DNA of 64,000 nt, from NCBI RefSeq assembly GCF_040253635.1, contig NZ_JBEJGX010000003.1, positions 4,613,501 to 4,677,500 of the forward strand. The letters run 5' to 3'. The notes below the pieces were generated by a model, which worked only from the letters and a program-made list of their open reading frames with translations, was not told the origin of the DNA and searched no databases. The translations under genes and the position numbers were made by a program. This document shows, piece after piece, positions 8,099-19,592 of this stretch. The DNA is from Streptomyces sp. Edi2 (lineage in GTDB: Bacteria > Actinomycetota > Actinomycetes > Streptomycetales > Streptomycetaceae). Every line of letters starts with the position of its first letter. Position 1 is the first letter of the stretch.

Positions 8099-8338
8099 GT
8101 GGATGAATTGCTACACCGCGCGGATACGGTGCGTGGTAATCATCGGGCTTTCGTGTATCGGGAATATGCCGTGGGCACGGCGTGTGCGGCCCTCCCTGCC
8201 CAGGTCGGGGCGGCCGCCCCGGTGTCAGTCGACTCCCCGCCCGCGGACGAACTGCGCCGATTGCGGTCCGTTACAGAACGACTACGAAAAATGGCGGAGT
8301 CGGCACTAACGACACTCGCCTTCTCTGTCAGTATCTGA
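8099..8338 (+). pseudogene. ssgR: C-terminal fragment of an IclR-family regulator (ssgR-like)
   Basis: The 79-residue frame contains VYREYAVGTACAALPAQVG and then DELRRLRSVTERLR, ending in ALTTLAFSVSI. This resembles the last third of IclR-type effector-binding domains, where an EEYAVGTxCAA segment is characteristic. It starts right after an in-frame TGA, and I see no IclR helix-turn-helix in any frame upstream, so the N-terminal two thirds are missing. It sits about 130 bases before ssgA, the position where Streptomyces carry ssgR, the IclR-type activator of ssgA. I read it as a decayed ssgR. The alternative is a chance frame of modest length. Confidence 0.5.
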
Positions 8339-8471
8339 AAACTCACTCCTTGTGATCTGCTGGCGCGTGGCAGACGATGGCGCCAATAGGGCCACGGGGA
8401 TGTTTCCCGGCCATCTCCGATCAAGTGCGGGGCAGTGGTTGATGACCGACACAGTTCAGGCAGAAGTGATC

Positions 8472-8864
8472 ATGAGCTTCGTCGTTTCGGAAGAGCTCGC
8501 GTTCCGGATTCCGGTGGAGCTGGACTTCGCCAGCGCCGATCCGTACGCCGTCCGCCTCACCTTCGATTTGCCCGGCGATGCGCCCGTGACCTGGGTGTTC
8601 GGTCGAGAGTTGCTGCTGGACGGGCTGAGCCGGCCGTCCGGTGAGGGTGATGTGCGTATCGAGCCCGCCTCCCCCGAGCACCTCAGCGATGTCTTCATCA
8701 GCCTTCAAGTCGGCGCCGAGCGCGCGCTGTTCCGGGTCAGTGCGGCGCCGCTGGTCGCCTTCCTCGACCGTACGGACCGGCTCGTACCGCTGGGCAAGGA
8801 AGAGGTCTGCGACACCCTGGAGGCCGTACTGGACCGCATCCTCACCGAGGCTCCGGCCGGCTGA
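8472..8864 (+). CDS. ssgA: SsgA-like sporulation and cell-division regulator
   Basis: The 130-residue protein begins MSFVVSEELAFRIPVEL and contains DPYAVRLTF, WVFGRELLLDGL, GDVRIEP and FLDRTDRLVPLG, the hallmarks of SsgA-like proteins unique to sporulating actinomycetes. SsgA recruits SsgB, which in turn positions FtsZ at sporulation septa. The MSF start matches the family; an in-frame ATG at 8442 would add ten residues. Among SsgA-like proteins the sequence fits SsgA rather than SsgB, and the linkage to YibE/F and thiC supports this. Its usual activator gene upstream appears broken. The 178 bases to the next gene hold nothing recognisable. Confidence 0.85.
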   Translation: MSFVVSEELAFRIPVELDFASADPYAVRLTFDLPGDAPVTWVFGRELLLDGLSRPSGEGDVRIEPASPEHLSDVFISLQVGAERALFRVSAAPLVAFLDRTDRLVPLGKEEVCDTLEAVLDRILTEAPAG

Positions 8865-9042
8865 CCCGCCCCGGTCACACGGTCCGCGCCGAAGCCCTAT
8901 GGGTACGCAAGTCCAGCCGCGTACCCGGTGCCCGTCCCTGTCCGTGCCCCTGTCCGCGCTGCCTGCCCGTCACTGCGCTCCGCCCGTCCGCCCCGCTCCG
9001 CTCGCGGCCCGTGCGGGGACGGAAGCCGTCCCCGCGCCTCCG

Positions 9043-10464
9043 TCACCGCTTACGGCGCTTGCCGCGTCCCCTGCGACGGCCCGGGCGGCTCTCCGTGGCG
9101 CCGGCCGGCATGCCGGCCGGCGCCACCGCACCGGCCCCCACCACAGCCCCTGAATCCGCCCTGGATTGCGGGACGGCTCCCGGCCCGCCGTTGCCCGGCG
9201 TGCCCGGCTCCTTCCGGTCCGCCGAGACCACCAGTGCCGCCAGCAACGTCGTCAGCGGCACTGCGGCAACCAGCCCGATGCTGCCCACGAGCGTGCGGAC
9301 GACCTCCTCCGCGACCACTTCGCTCGTGGCGACCGTGCCGACGCTGCTCTGTGCGATCGAGAACAGCAAAAGCAACGGCAGTGCGGCGCCCGCGTAGGCC
9401 AGCACAAGGGTGTTGACGACGGACGCGATGTGGTCCCGGCCGATCCGCATCGCGGCGCCGTAGAGCTTGCGCCAGCCGGCCGACGGGTCGGCCTCCTTGA
9501 GTTCCCAGACGGCGGCGGTCTGCGTCACCGTCACATCGTCGAGCACGCCCAGAGACCCGATGATGATCCCGGCAAGCAGCAGGCCGCGGATCTCGATGTC
9601 GGGGTACAGGCCGTGCACCAACCCTGTTGTGTCGTCCGTATTGCCGGTCAGCAGCGCCCAGTTGATGAACACCGACCCGAGCAGCCCGATCAGCAGCAGC
9701 GAGGCGAGGGTGCCGAGTACGGCAACCGACGTACGGGCGGTCAGACCATGGCACAGGTACAGCGCGATCAGCATGATTGCGCTTCCTCCGACCACTGCCA
9801 CCACCAGCGGGTTGGAACCCTGCAGGATCGCCGGGAGGATGAACAGCGTCAGGACCACAAAGCTGGCCGCCAGTGCCACCAGCGCCAGTACTCCACGCAG
9901 TCGGCCGACGATCACCACCGCGAACGCGAACATTGCCGCCAGCACCCACATCGGGAGCGTCCGGTCGACATCGCTGACCGCATACTGCAGATCCTTCGGC
10001 GCCTTGGGGGAGTACGCCACCACCACCTCCTGGCCGGTGGTGTAGTGCCGCAGGGCGTCCGGCGTCACCACCGTCTGAAAGGTGCGTCCCGCGTTCTCTC
10101 CCGTGGTGACCTTGATCGTCGCCTGCTGACAGGGCTTGCCCTTGGTCCCTCCCCCGGCCGGTGGCTGTCCTGTCGGAGAGGAGGGCTGGGGCTGCTGCTC
10201 GGCATGGACGTCCGCGCAGTTCACCTCCGCCACCTTGACGACTCTGGCCTGCTCCGTGGGCTGGTCGAAGCCGACGCCGGACGGCTTGTGGCCAGGCGCG
10301 CCGCCCGGCCAGAGCACGACCAGACCGACCGCCACCGCGGCGGCAAAGGGGATCAGTACTGCCGCGATCACCTTGCGCAGATGCCGGGAGACGGGCGTGG
10401 CAGGTCCATGGCCGTGCGTGTGTGCGTGCACGGTGGAATGGTCATGGGACTCGTGAGGGCGCAC
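9043..10464 (-). CDS. YibE/F-family multi-pass membrane protein
   Basis: The 473-residue protein has a His-rich cytoplasmic start (HDHSTVHAHTHGHG), one transmembrane helix, an extracytoplasmic domain of about 110 residues (CQQATIKVTTGENAG), then seven or so membrane helices containing the YibE/F signature GVLDDVTVTQ. It ends in a basic Arg/Lys/Gly-rich tail. The function is unknown; transport has been proposed for the family. I chose the GTG with GATGAGG just upstream, because the longer in-frame TTG would begin close to the divergent riboswitch. The His-rich start could bind metal. Confidence 0.83.
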   Translation of the reverse strand: MRPHESHDHSTVHAHTHGHGPATPVSRHLRKVIAAVLIPFAAAVAVGLVVLWPGGAPGHKPSGVGFDQPTEQARVVKVAEVNCADVHAEQQPQPSSPTGQPPAGGGTKGKPCQQATIKVTTGENAGRTFQTVVTPDALRHYTTGQEVVVAYSPKAPKDLQYAVSDVDRTLPMWVLAAMFAFAVVIVGRLRGVLALVALAASFVVLTLFILPAILQGSNPLVVAVVGGSAIMLIALYLCHGLTARTSVAVLGTLASLLLIGLLGSVFINWALLTGNTDDTTGLVHGLYPDIEIRGLLLAGIIIGSLGVLDDVTVTQTAAVWELKEADPSAGWRKLYGAAMRIGRDHIASVVNTLVLAYAGAALPLLLLFSIAQSSVGTVATSEVVAEEVVRTLVGSIGLVAAVPLTTLLAALVVSADRKEPGTPGNGGPGAVPQSRADSGAVVGAGAVAPAGMPAGATESRPGRRRGRGKRRKR

Positions 10465-10548
10465 CGCCTCATCATTGCAAGAACTCCGGGGCCCCCTGTT
10501 CACCCCGCCGCATCGGCCGCTACCGTGGTGCCACCTTTGCAATCGCGG

Positions 10549-12469
<1,921 letters not shown>

Positions 12470-12549
12470 CCCACCGTCGGGCGTCGCTCCACCGGACGTC
12501 CGTCCCGCCGCCCGGCCGCCCGGACATCGCTCCTCCGGTCACCTCTGGA

Positions 12550-12581
12550 GGAAGGCCCCCACCGAAAGGCGGGGGCCTTCC
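12550..12581. terminator. Strong bidirectional hairpin terminator after thiC
   Basis: An 11-base-pair perfect stem (GGAAGGCCCCC with GGGGGCCTTCC) closes a ten-base loop, 80 bases after the thiC stop and between convergent genes. Confidence 0.85.
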
Positions 12582-12659
12582 GTCTGCCCACGGTGCGGCG
12601 ATGAGCGCCCTCCGGTCACCCTCAGGGGCGCCGGGCCGACCGGACTGCCGCCCCGTGCA

Positions 12660-13544
12660 CTAATCCGCCTGGTGGTCGGGTCCCCCGTAATCCGGGCTGG
12701 TGAAGTCCGGGCTGGAGTAGCGCGGTCGGGACCCCGAGGAGCCGCTGTCGGGGCTGGTGAACTCGGGGCGGGTGTAGCCGAGGGTGGGGATCCGGCTTTC
12801 GGCCGGTGGAGTGCGGCGGGGGACATAGCGGGCCGGGTCGTCTTCCGGCGTGGCCGTGGGGTCGGCAAGGGCCTCGCGGAGAAAGGGCAGCACACCGCGC
12901 TCCAGGAGGGCGCGGCGCCACACCTCACGGGCGTGGTCCAGTGCCTCGCCCAGCTCGTCGGCTCTGGCGACCTGGGGCGCCGAGCCGTTGCGCAGCGCCG
13001 TGATGAGCAGTCCGGCCATCGCGACCAGGGTCCCCGCGGCGGTCAGGGCCGCGAAGACCCAGCCGACGTTGATCAGAGGCTGCGCCAGGGACTTGTCGGG
13101 GCTGATGGCGCGCAGCACATAACCGATGAGGAGGAAGAGCACTGCGGCGATGCCGGCGAGGACGGGAGCGAGGACGGCGACCATGGCGGTGAGCCCGGCG
13201 CCGGTGGTTTCGGCCTCGCCCGGGGCCGTGGCGGTGGCCGGTCCTGGGCTCCCGTCGGCCTCCACGCTCTGCTCCTCGTCGTCGGGTGCGACGTGGGACG
13301 GCGCGGGCGCCGGTGCGCGCCACTCGGTGCGGAGCTCTACATAGCGTTGGTATTCGGCCGTGGCGCACGCGGCAATGGCGGTGGTCGCGCTGAGCGCCAT
13401 CGTGCGCAACTGCTCGTTGCTGAGGTGGTTTTCCGCGACGGCGGTGAAGCCGTCCGGGCGGTATGCGGCGGTACGCAGCGCCTCATCAAGGAGCCGCGCA
13501 AATTCCGCGCGGTCCTCGTTCAGCAGGTGCGGAGCGCTGTTCAT
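12660..13544 (-). CDS. Actinobacterial membrane protein of unknown function
   Basis: I do not recognise a named family. The 294-residue protein has an N-terminal helical part of about 80 residues, an acidic Ala/Pro linker and two membrane helices (about 122-147 and 160-185). A cytoplasmic helix follows (DELGEALDHAREVWRRALLERG), then a C-terminal tail with repeats of Phe/Tyr-Thr/Ser-Ser-Pro-Asp (EFTSPD, YSSPDFTSPDYGGPD). The intergenic 230 bases upstream probably hold its promoter. Coding potential is clear from GC at third positions and the coherent topology. Confidence 0.75.
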   Translation of the reverse strand: MNSAPHLLNEDRAEFARLLDEALRTAAYRPDGFTAVAENHLSNEQLRTMALSATTAIAACATAEYQRYVELRTEWRAPAPAPSHVAPDDEEQSVEADGSPGPATATAPGEAETTGAGLTAMVAVLAPVLAGIAAVLFLLIGYVLRAISPDKSLAQPLINVGWVFAALTAAGTLVAMAGLLITALRNGSAPQVARADELGEALDHAREVWRRALLERGVLPFLREALADPTATPEDDPARYVPRRTPPAESRIPTLGYTRPEFTSPDSGSSGSRPRYSSPDFTSPDYGGPDHQAD

Positions 13545-13774
13545 GTGGATCCCCCGATGCTCCGTAGGGCCGTACGGCCGGCGTTGGCCGGGCAGTGGGC
13601 GGAAACGGAGGAGAGCCTGCTACGGATAGTCCGATGGTAGAGCGACTGCGGCGCGGGGTGACAGAGAGTTTACGGAATTTGAGTAATGCCACGACCGGTT
13701 TCCGCCCGTGCCGACCCCCGGCGATGCGCCGATCGTCTGCCGTTCGCCCTTCCGTTCGCCGTCCCCGATAACGT

Positions 13775-14941
13775 TCAGCCGGCCAGCGGAAGTTGAACGA
13801 CCAAAAGCTTTCCGGCCATGGTGATGCCGCCGTCCATGGCGATGGCCAGACCGTCCGCGTAGACATGCGGGCCCTCGACCGCCACGCTCTCGCTCTCGCC
13901 GTCCTCGGCGCCGACCTCGCCCAGCAGATAGGGGATGGGGCTGTGGCCGTGTACGACACGGTCGCCACCGTAGGCGTCGAGGAGTTCGCGTACGGCGTCC
14001 GAGCCGTCCTCGTCGCGGAAGGCGAAGCGCTTGGTGAACTTGCGGAACAGATCCCAGACTTCGTCCGCGTCGCTGCGGGTGAGCACGTCGTGGACGGTGT
14101 CGTTGACGGCCTCGATGGAGTCGCCGTATTCGAGGTAGGCAGTGGTGTCGGAGTGCACGAGCAGATGCCCGTCCTCCTCCATCACGGCGTCCAGGCGGGC
14201 CATCCACTGGAGGTGGTGGTCCTCCAAGCGGTCCATATCGGTCTTCTGGCCGCCGTTGAGGAGCCAGGCGGCCTGGAAGGAGGCGGTGCCGGCGCCGGAC
14301 TGCACGGGCGTGTCGCCGAACCGCTTGGCACCCAGCAGCAGGAGTTCGTGATTGCCCATCAGGGCCTTGCAGTAGCCGCCGGCCGCCGCGGCCTCGGCGG
14401 AGAGCTGCATGACGAGGTCGATGACGCCGATGCCGTCCGGGCCGCGGTCGGTGAAGTCGCCGAGGAACCAGAGCCGGGCGTTGCCGGCCGCCCAGTTGCC
14501 GTCTGCGTCGATCAGGCCCTCGGCGGCCAGCGCCTCGCGCAGCTCGTCGTAGTAGCCGTGCACATCGCCGACGACATACAGCGGGCCCATGCCCTCGGGC
14601 GCGTCGGGGTCCTGGGCCGGTTCGGGCACCGGGACGACGGCGGGGTGGTCGATCAGGGTGTCCGTGCGTTCGGGCTCGATGACCGGGAGGTCGCGCGCGG
14701 TCGGGGTGTACTCCTCGGGCAGCTCCGCGGGCGGGGCGGCGGGCGGCACCACGGGGGGCGCGGCGGGCGGAGCGGCAGGAGGCGCGGCCGGGGTGCCGGC
14801 GGGCAGGTGGAGCGGCGGGCCGGCAGGCGGCACGGGGGACCCGGCGGACGTGCCGGAGGGAACTCCTGGCGGCGGAACAGACGCCGGAGTTTCTCCCGCC
14901 ATGGTCCACACCATGGGTCCCTGACTGGCCCCCTGAGTCAT
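13775..14941 (-). CDS. Calcineurin-like metallophosphoesterase
   Basis: The 388-residue protein carries the complete metal-binding set GDVHG, GDFTDRG, GNHE and a late HGHSP, so a two-metal phosphoesterase active site is intact. About 115 residues precede the catalytic domain and are Pro/Ala/Gly-rich (AAPPAAPPAAPPVVPPAAPP), likely disordered. The ATG is supported by GGAGGGG a few bases upstream. Relatives act as protein phosphatases or nucleotide phosphoesterases; the substrate is unknown. Confidence 0.88.
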   Translation of the reverse strand: MTQGASQGPMVWTMAGETPASVPPPGVPSGTSAGSPVPPAGPPLHLPAGTPAAPPAAPPAAPPVVPPAAPPAELPEEYTPTARDLPVIEPERTDTLIDHPAVVPVPEPAQDPDAPEGMGPLYVVGDVHGYYDELREALAAEGLIDADGNWAAGNARLWFLGDFTDRGPDGIGVIDLVMQLSAEAAAAGGYCKALMGNHELLLLGAKRFGDTPVQSGAGTASFQAAWLLNGGQKTDMDRLEDHHLQWMARLDAVMEEDGHLLVHSDTTAYLEYGDSIEAVNDTVHDVLTRSDADEVWDLFRKFTKRFAFRDEDGSDAVRELLDAYGGDRVVHGHSPIPYLLGEVGAEDGESESVAVEGPHVYADGLAIAMDGGITMAGKLLVVQLPLAG

Positions 14942-15165
14942 CGACCCCTCCACCGTCGCGCCGCCGTGCACCTCTCGGACCTTTGCCTGGTCGACGGCGG
15001 TCCGCGGTGTCGTGCGCCCATCATAGGAATGCCGATCGCGGGTTGTGACGCACCCGGGGGTGGTCAATCCTCCGAAGCCCGGCATTCGCTGCTGATTTAT
15101 CCCGGGATCGCCCTGTTTTTTCCTCGTAGAAGTGATCACACCGTCGCTCGTATGTGGGAGCACGC

Positions 15166-16266
15166 TCAGTCGCCGGTGGGTCCTCGCGGTGGACTGATGG
15201 TCGTTCTCGGGGGACGCCGTTGGGACGAGGCCCGGACGATCAGATCGGTCGGTATCACCTGTTCGACGGGCCGGCCGTTGTCGAGCCCCTCGATGGCGTC
15301 GATGAGGATCTGTACGACGGCGGTGCCGATGCGGCGCGGTTTGAGGGACAGCGTGGTGACGGGCGGCTCGGTGGCGGCGTAGAGGGTGGACTCGCTGCAG
15401 CAGACCAGCAGCAGGTCCTCCGGCACTCTGAGGCCATAGCGCCGGGCGGCGGCGAGCAGGTCCGTGCCGTTGGGGTCGAAGAGCCCGTAGACGGCGTCCG
15501 GGCGGTCCGGACGGGCCAGCAGCCGGTCCGCGGCGACGGCCCCCGCGCATGGGTCGTGTGCCGGGTAGGACTCGTACACCGGGTCCTGGCCGACCCGCTC
15601 GCACCAGTGCAGATAGGCGGTGGTCGACAGGCGGGTGTAGGTGTCGGTGGTGTTGCCCGTGAGCAGGCCGATGCGGCGGGCGCCGGCGTCGGCGAGATGG
15701 TCGAGCAGACCGAGGACGGCCGCCTCGTGATCGTTGTCGACCCACCCGGTGACGGGCAGCGTGCCGCCGGGGCGGCCGTCGGAGACGACGGGGATGCCGT
15801 GCCGGACGAGCTCGGTGACGACGGGGTCGCCGTCGGCGGGGTCGATGACGACGGTGCCGTCCAGGGCGACGTTGGACCACACGTCGTGGCGGGAGGTCGC
15901 GGGGAGGATGACCAGCGCATAGCCCCGGGCCAGGGCCGCGGAGGTGGCCGCTCTGGCCATCTCGGCGAAGTACGCGAATTCGGTGAAGGTGAAAGGTTCA
16001 TCCCCGTACGTGGTCACGGTCAGGCCGAGGAGCCCTGACTTGCCCGTACGGAGGGTGCGGGCGGCTGCGGACGGGCGGTAGCCCAGCCGGTCGGCCACCT
16101 CGCGGACATGGCTACGGGTGGCGTCCGGAAGCCGGCCCTTGCCGTTGAGCGCGTCGGAGACAGTCGTGATCGACACCCCGGCTGCGGCGGCCACGTCCCG
16201 GATGCCCGCCCGCCCCAGCCGGCGACCGGTCGACCGGCTCACCTGATGCTTCCCTGCTGCTGTCAT
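15166..16266 (-). CDS. LacI-family transcriptional regulator
   Basis: The 366-residue protein has a LacI helix-turn-helix (IRDVAAAAGVSITTVSDALNGKG at about residues 22-44) with the hinge-helix region YRPSAAARTLRTG. A periplasmic-binding-protein-like sensor domain with type-1 motifs (LDGTVVIDPADGDPVV, GLFDPNGTDLL) follows. It should dimerise and respond to a small ligand. It is divergent from the aminotransferase gene. The start at MTAAGKHQVS is chosen over an upstream codon because family members begin there, although no strong ribosome-binding site is visible. Confidence 0.9.
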   Translation of the reverse strand: MTAAGKHQVSRSTGRRLGRAGIRDVAAAAGVSITTVSDALNGKGRLPDATRSHVREVADRLGYRPSAAARTLRTGKSGLLGLTVTTYGDEPFTFTEFAYFAEMARAATSAALARGYALVILPATSRHDVWSNVALDGTVVIDPADGDPVVTELVRHGIPVVSDGRPGGTLPVTGWVDNDHEAAVLGLLDHLADAGARRIGLLTGNTTDTYTRLSTTAYLHWCERVGQDPVYESYPAHDPCAGAVAADRLLARPDRPDAVYGLFDPNGTDLLAAARRYGLRVPEDLLLVCCSESTLYAATEPPVTTLSLKPRRIGTAVVQILIDAIEGLDNGRPVEQVIPTDLIVRASSQRRPPRTTISPPRGPTGD

Positions 16267-16670
16267 GGCGAGCCGATAGTAGGGCTCATTAGGGCCATTC
16301 GCGGGACTTGGACGAGGGCTGTGGAGAGGCACGTTTCTGCATGGGGGGAAGCGCTCAATTCTCGGAGAAGCAAAGGAAGTTGGCGCAATAGGTGATCATT
16401 TCGGGGGCGAGGTGGTGCGTTTGCCTGTCGATCGGTTCAGGTCTCGAAGCGGCCTCAAGTCACCTTGACGGGGGACGCGCGCCACGGAGTGAGCCACCGG
16501 CGCACGCCGAACCGGACGGCGCCCCCTGGAGGCTCCGCGCGGGGCTTCCCCGCGCCGGGCCGAGGAGGCGGCCGAGCCCGGCGGCGGGCAGGGGGCTGCC
16601 GCCGAACGGGTCAATCCTCATAAGGTGTGCAGTATTGGAGAAGAGGCAGGACGGTCGAGGAGGACCTGCG
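16267..16670. other. Intergenic region between divergent lacI-type and hisC-type genes
   Basis: There are 404 bases without a supportable gene. The region must hold the promoters of both flanking genes. The GAGGAGG at 16657-16663 is the ribosome-binding site of the aminotransferase. I see no clear palindromic operator. Confidence 0.6.
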
Positions 16671-17750
16671 GTGAGCGAGAAGACCCCGAAGCTGCGTGCT
16701 GCGCTGGACGGCATCCCCACCTACAAGCCGGGCCGGCCGGCGGCGGCCGGCGGCCCCGTCACGTACAAGCTGTCCTCCAACGAGAACCCCTATCCGCCGC
16801 TGCCGGGCGTCCTGGAGCGCGCGGTGACCGCCGCCGGCGCCTTCAACCGCTACCCGGACATGGCCTGCACGGGCCTGATGGCGCAGCTGTCCGAGCGGTT
16901 CTCGGTGCCCCTGGAGCATCTGGCGACCGGCACGGGATCGGTCGGGGTGGCCCAGCAGCTGGTCCAGTCGACGGCCGGGCCCGGCGATGAAGTGATCTAC
17001 GCCTGGCGGTCGTTCGAGGCCTACCCGATCGTCACCCAGGTCTCCGGCGCCACCTCCGTGCAGATTCCGCTGACCTCCGGTGAGGTGCACGACCTGGACG
17101 CCATGCTCGCCGCGGTCACCGACCGGACTCGGTTGATCTTCGTCTGCAACCCCAACAACCCCACCGGCACCGTCGTCCGCCGTGCGGAGCTGGAGTCCTT
17201 CCTGGACCGGGTGCCGAGCGATGTGCTGGTGGTGCTGGACGAGGCGTACTGCGAATTCGTGCGCGACCCCCAGGTGCCGGACGGCATCGAGCTCTACCGC
17301 GACCGCCCCAATGTGTGTGTGCTGCGCACCTTCTCCAAGGCGTACGGCCTGGCGGGGCTGCGGGTCGGCTTTGCGGTGGCCCATGAGCCGGTGGCCGCGG
17401 CGCTGCGCAAGACGGCGGTGCCGTTCGGGGTGAGCCAGCTGGCGCAGGAGGCGGCGGTGGCCTCGCTGCGCAGCGAAGCGGCGCTGCTGGAGCGGGTCGA
17501 TGCGCTGGTGGCCGAGCGGGCGCGCGTGGTGGACGGCCTGCTGGGGCAGGGCTGGACGGTCCCCGAGTCGCAGGCGAATTTCGTCTGGCTGCGGCTGGGG
17601 GAGCGCACCACCGACTTCGCGGCGGCCTGCGAGCGGGCCGGCGTGGTCGTGCGGCCGTTCGCCGGCGAGGGCGTACGGGTGACGATCGGCGAGAACCCGG
17701 CGATGGACCTGTTCCTGCAGGCCGCGGAGGAGTTCCGCAAGGCGCTGTAA
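16671..17750 (+). CDS. hisC: Histidinol-phosphate / aromatic aminotransferase (HisC type)
   Basis: The 359-residue fold-type I PLP enzyme has the HisC pattern: [11 protein letters not shown] near the start, [19 protein letters not shown], and the PLP lysine in [16 protein letters not shown]. HisC transfers an amino group from glutamate to imidazole-acetol phosphate; close relatives act on phenylpyruvate. Streptomyces place a main hisC in the histidine operon, so this lone gene may be the second, aromatic-leaning copy. The GTG with GAGGAGG eight bases upstream fixes the start. Confidence 0.87.
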   Translation: MSEKTPKLRAALDGIPTYKPGRPAAAGGPVTYKLSSNENPYPPLPGVLERAVTAAGAFNRYPDMACTGLMAQLSERFSVPLEHLATGTGSVGVAQQLVQSTAGPGDEVIYAWRSFEAYPIVTQVSGATSVQIPLTSGEVHDLDAMLAAVTDRTRLIFVCNPNNPTGTVVRRAELESFLDRVPSDVLVVLDEAYCEFVRDPQVPDGIELYRDRPNVCVLRTFSKAYGLAGLRVGFAVAHEPVAAALRKTAVPFGVSQLAQEAAVASLRSEAALLERVDALVAERARVVDGLLGQGWTVPESQANFVWLRLGERTTDFAAACERAGVVVRPFAGEGVRVTIGENPAMDLFLQAAEEFRKAL

Positions 17751-17973
17751 CCCGTCCTCGGACGTGGTGGTGAGGCCGTGGGTCTGGTGACCTGAGGCCT
17801 CGTGCACGATGCGGTCTTTCTCGCCGCTGCGGACGGGTGCCGGGGTGCGCCGCCGGGCCGGTCGACGCGGTCGGGTCGTGGCAGGTGGAGGGCGTGATGG
17901 CGCCCGGTGGCCGGGCGTGACCGCGGTCACGTACCCCCGGCAGAAATGGCTGAGACCCGTAGGAGATAATTGC

Positions 17974-17997
17974 TTGTGAATGTGAACGCGTTCACAA
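17974..17997. promoter_or_regulatory. Rex operator upstream of cydA
   Basis: The core TGTGAACGCGTTCACA (17981-17996) is a perfect palindrome matching the Rex consensus, and an outer TTGTGAA extends it on the left. Rex is the NADH/NAD+-sensing repressor that controls cytochrome bd in Streptomyces. A possible -10 (GATAAT, 17965-17970) lies immediately upstream, so bound Rex would sit at the transcription start. The rest of 17751-18074 contains no gene. Confidence 0.9.
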
Positions 17998-18074
17998 GCG
18001 CGTCCCGTATGGACCACTTTATGTGGCGCATACAGGGCATTGCCGTAGTGCAACGGCGACGTAAGGAGCACGGC

Positions 18075-19583
18075 ATGGAACTGGCGTTGGCGCCAGAGAC
18101 TCTGGCGCGATGGCAATTCGGCATCACCACCGTCTACCACTTCCTGTTCGTCCCCTTGACGATCTCCCTCGCCGCTCTGGTGGCCGGACTCGAGACCGCA
18201 TGGGTACGCACGGGCAAGGAGAAGTACCTCAAGGCCACCAAGTTCTGGGGCAAGCTGTTTCTGATCAATATCGCGATGGGTGTCGTCACCGGCATCGTCC
18301 AGGAGTTCCAGTTCGGCATGAACTGGTCCGCCTACTCGCGGTTCGTCGGGGACGTCTTCGGCGCCCCGCTGGCCTTCGAGGCGCTGATCGCGTTCTTCTT
18401 CGAGTCGACCTTCATCGGCCTGTGGATCTTCGGCTGGGACAAACTGCCGAAGAAGATCCACTGCTTCTGCATGTGGATGGTCTCGATCGGCACGATCCTG
18501 TCGGCGTACTTCATCCTCGCGGCGAACTCCTGGATGCAGCACCCGGTCGGCTACAAGTACAACGCCGCGAACGGGCGTGCCGAGCTGACGGACTTCTGGA
18601 AGGTGCTGACCCAGGACACCACCCTGGTCGTCGCCTTCCACACGCTGACCGCGGCCTTCCTGACCGGCGCCGCGTTCATGGTCGGTATCGCCGCCTTCCA
18701 CCTGATGCGCAAGAAGCACATCAAGGTCATGCGGACGTCGCTGCGGCTCGGGCTGATCACGCTGGTCATCTCGGGCATCCTCACCGCGGTCAGCGGTGAC
18801 TCGCTCGGCAAGGTCATGTTCAAGCAGCAGCCCATGAAGATGGCCGCGGCCGAGGCGCTGTGGGACAAGGAAGAACCGGCACCGTTCTCGGTCTTCGCCT
18901 ACGGCGATGTCGAAAAGGGACACAACACGGTCGCCATCGAGATACCCGGCCTGCTGTCCTTCCTCGCGCACAACGACTTCAGCTCGCCGGTCCCCGGTAT
19001 CAACGACGTCAACAAGTCCGAGCAGCAGAAGTTCGGGCCCGGCGACTACCGGCCCAACATCCCGGTCGCCTACTGGGGCTTCCGCTGGATGATCGGCTTC
19101 GGTATGTCGTCCTTCGCCATCGGGCTCGCCGGGCTCTGGCTCACCCGTAAGAAGTTCTGGCTGGCTCCGGGGCTGCGGACCGGCGACGAGGAGCCACCGC
19201 ATCTCGCGCTCACCAAGAACAAGGTGCTCGGTGCCCGTCTGAGCAAGTGGTACTGGTCGCTCGCCTTCGTCACCCTCGGCTTCCCGCTCATCGCGAACTC
19301 GTGGGGCTGGATCTTCACCGAGATGGGCCGCCAGCCCTGGGCCGTCTACGGCGTGCTGCGCACCTCGGACGCGGTGTCGCCCGGCGTCTCGCAGGGCGAG
19401 GTGCTGACCTCGATGATCGTCTTCACCGCGCTCTACGCGATCCTCGCCGTGGTCGAGGTCAAGCTGCTGGTGAAGTACATCAAGGCCGGACCGCAGGAGC
19501 TCACCGACTCCGACCTCAACCCGCCCACCAAGATCGGCGGCGACAGCACGGACGCCGACCGGCCGATGGCCTTCTCGTACTAG
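18075..19583 (+). CDS. cydA: Cytochrome bd ubiquinol oxidase subunit I
   Basis: The 502-residue membrane subunit carries the haem-ligand region RWQFGITTVYHFLFVP (His22, equivalent to His19 of E. coli), the GMNWSAYSRFVGDVFG motif and the Q-loop-adjacent GRQPWAVYGVLRT. With CydB it reduces oxygen to water using menaquinol at low oxygen tension. AAGGAG seven bases before the ATG fixes the start. It is the first gene of a cydA-cydB-cydDC operon, with Rex control upstream. The Q loop is of the short actinobacterial type. Confidence 0.98.
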   Translation: MELALAPETLARWQFGITTVYHFLFVPLTISLAALVAGLETAWVRTGKEKYLKATKFWGKLFLINIAMGVVTGIVQEFQFGMNWSAYSRFVGDVFGAPLAFEALIAFFFESTFIGLWIFGWDKLPKKIHCFCMWMVSIGTILSAYFILAANSWMQHPVGYKYNAANGRAELTDFWKVLTQDTTLVVAFHTLTAAFLTGAAFMVGIAAFHLMRKKHIKVMRTSLRLGLITLVISGILTAVSGDSLGKVMFKQQPMKMAAAEALWDKEEPAPFSVFAYGDVEKGHNTVAIEIPGLLSFLAHNDFSSPVPGINDVNKSEQQKFGPGDYRPNIPVAYWGFRWMIGFGMSSFAIGLAGLWLTRKKFWLAPGLRTGDEEPPHLALTKNKVLGARLSKWYWSLAFVTLGFPLIANSWGWIFTEMGRQPWAVYGVLRTSDAVSPGVSQGEVLTSMIVFTALYAILAVVEVKLLVKYIKAGPQELTDSDLNPPTKIGGDSTDADRPMAFSY

Positions 19584-19592
19584 GAGGCGACT

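Noticed and set aside
8095..8106. TGTGGATGA upstream of ssgA as a DnaA site
   Set aside because: It is an isolated one-mismatch box without neighbours.
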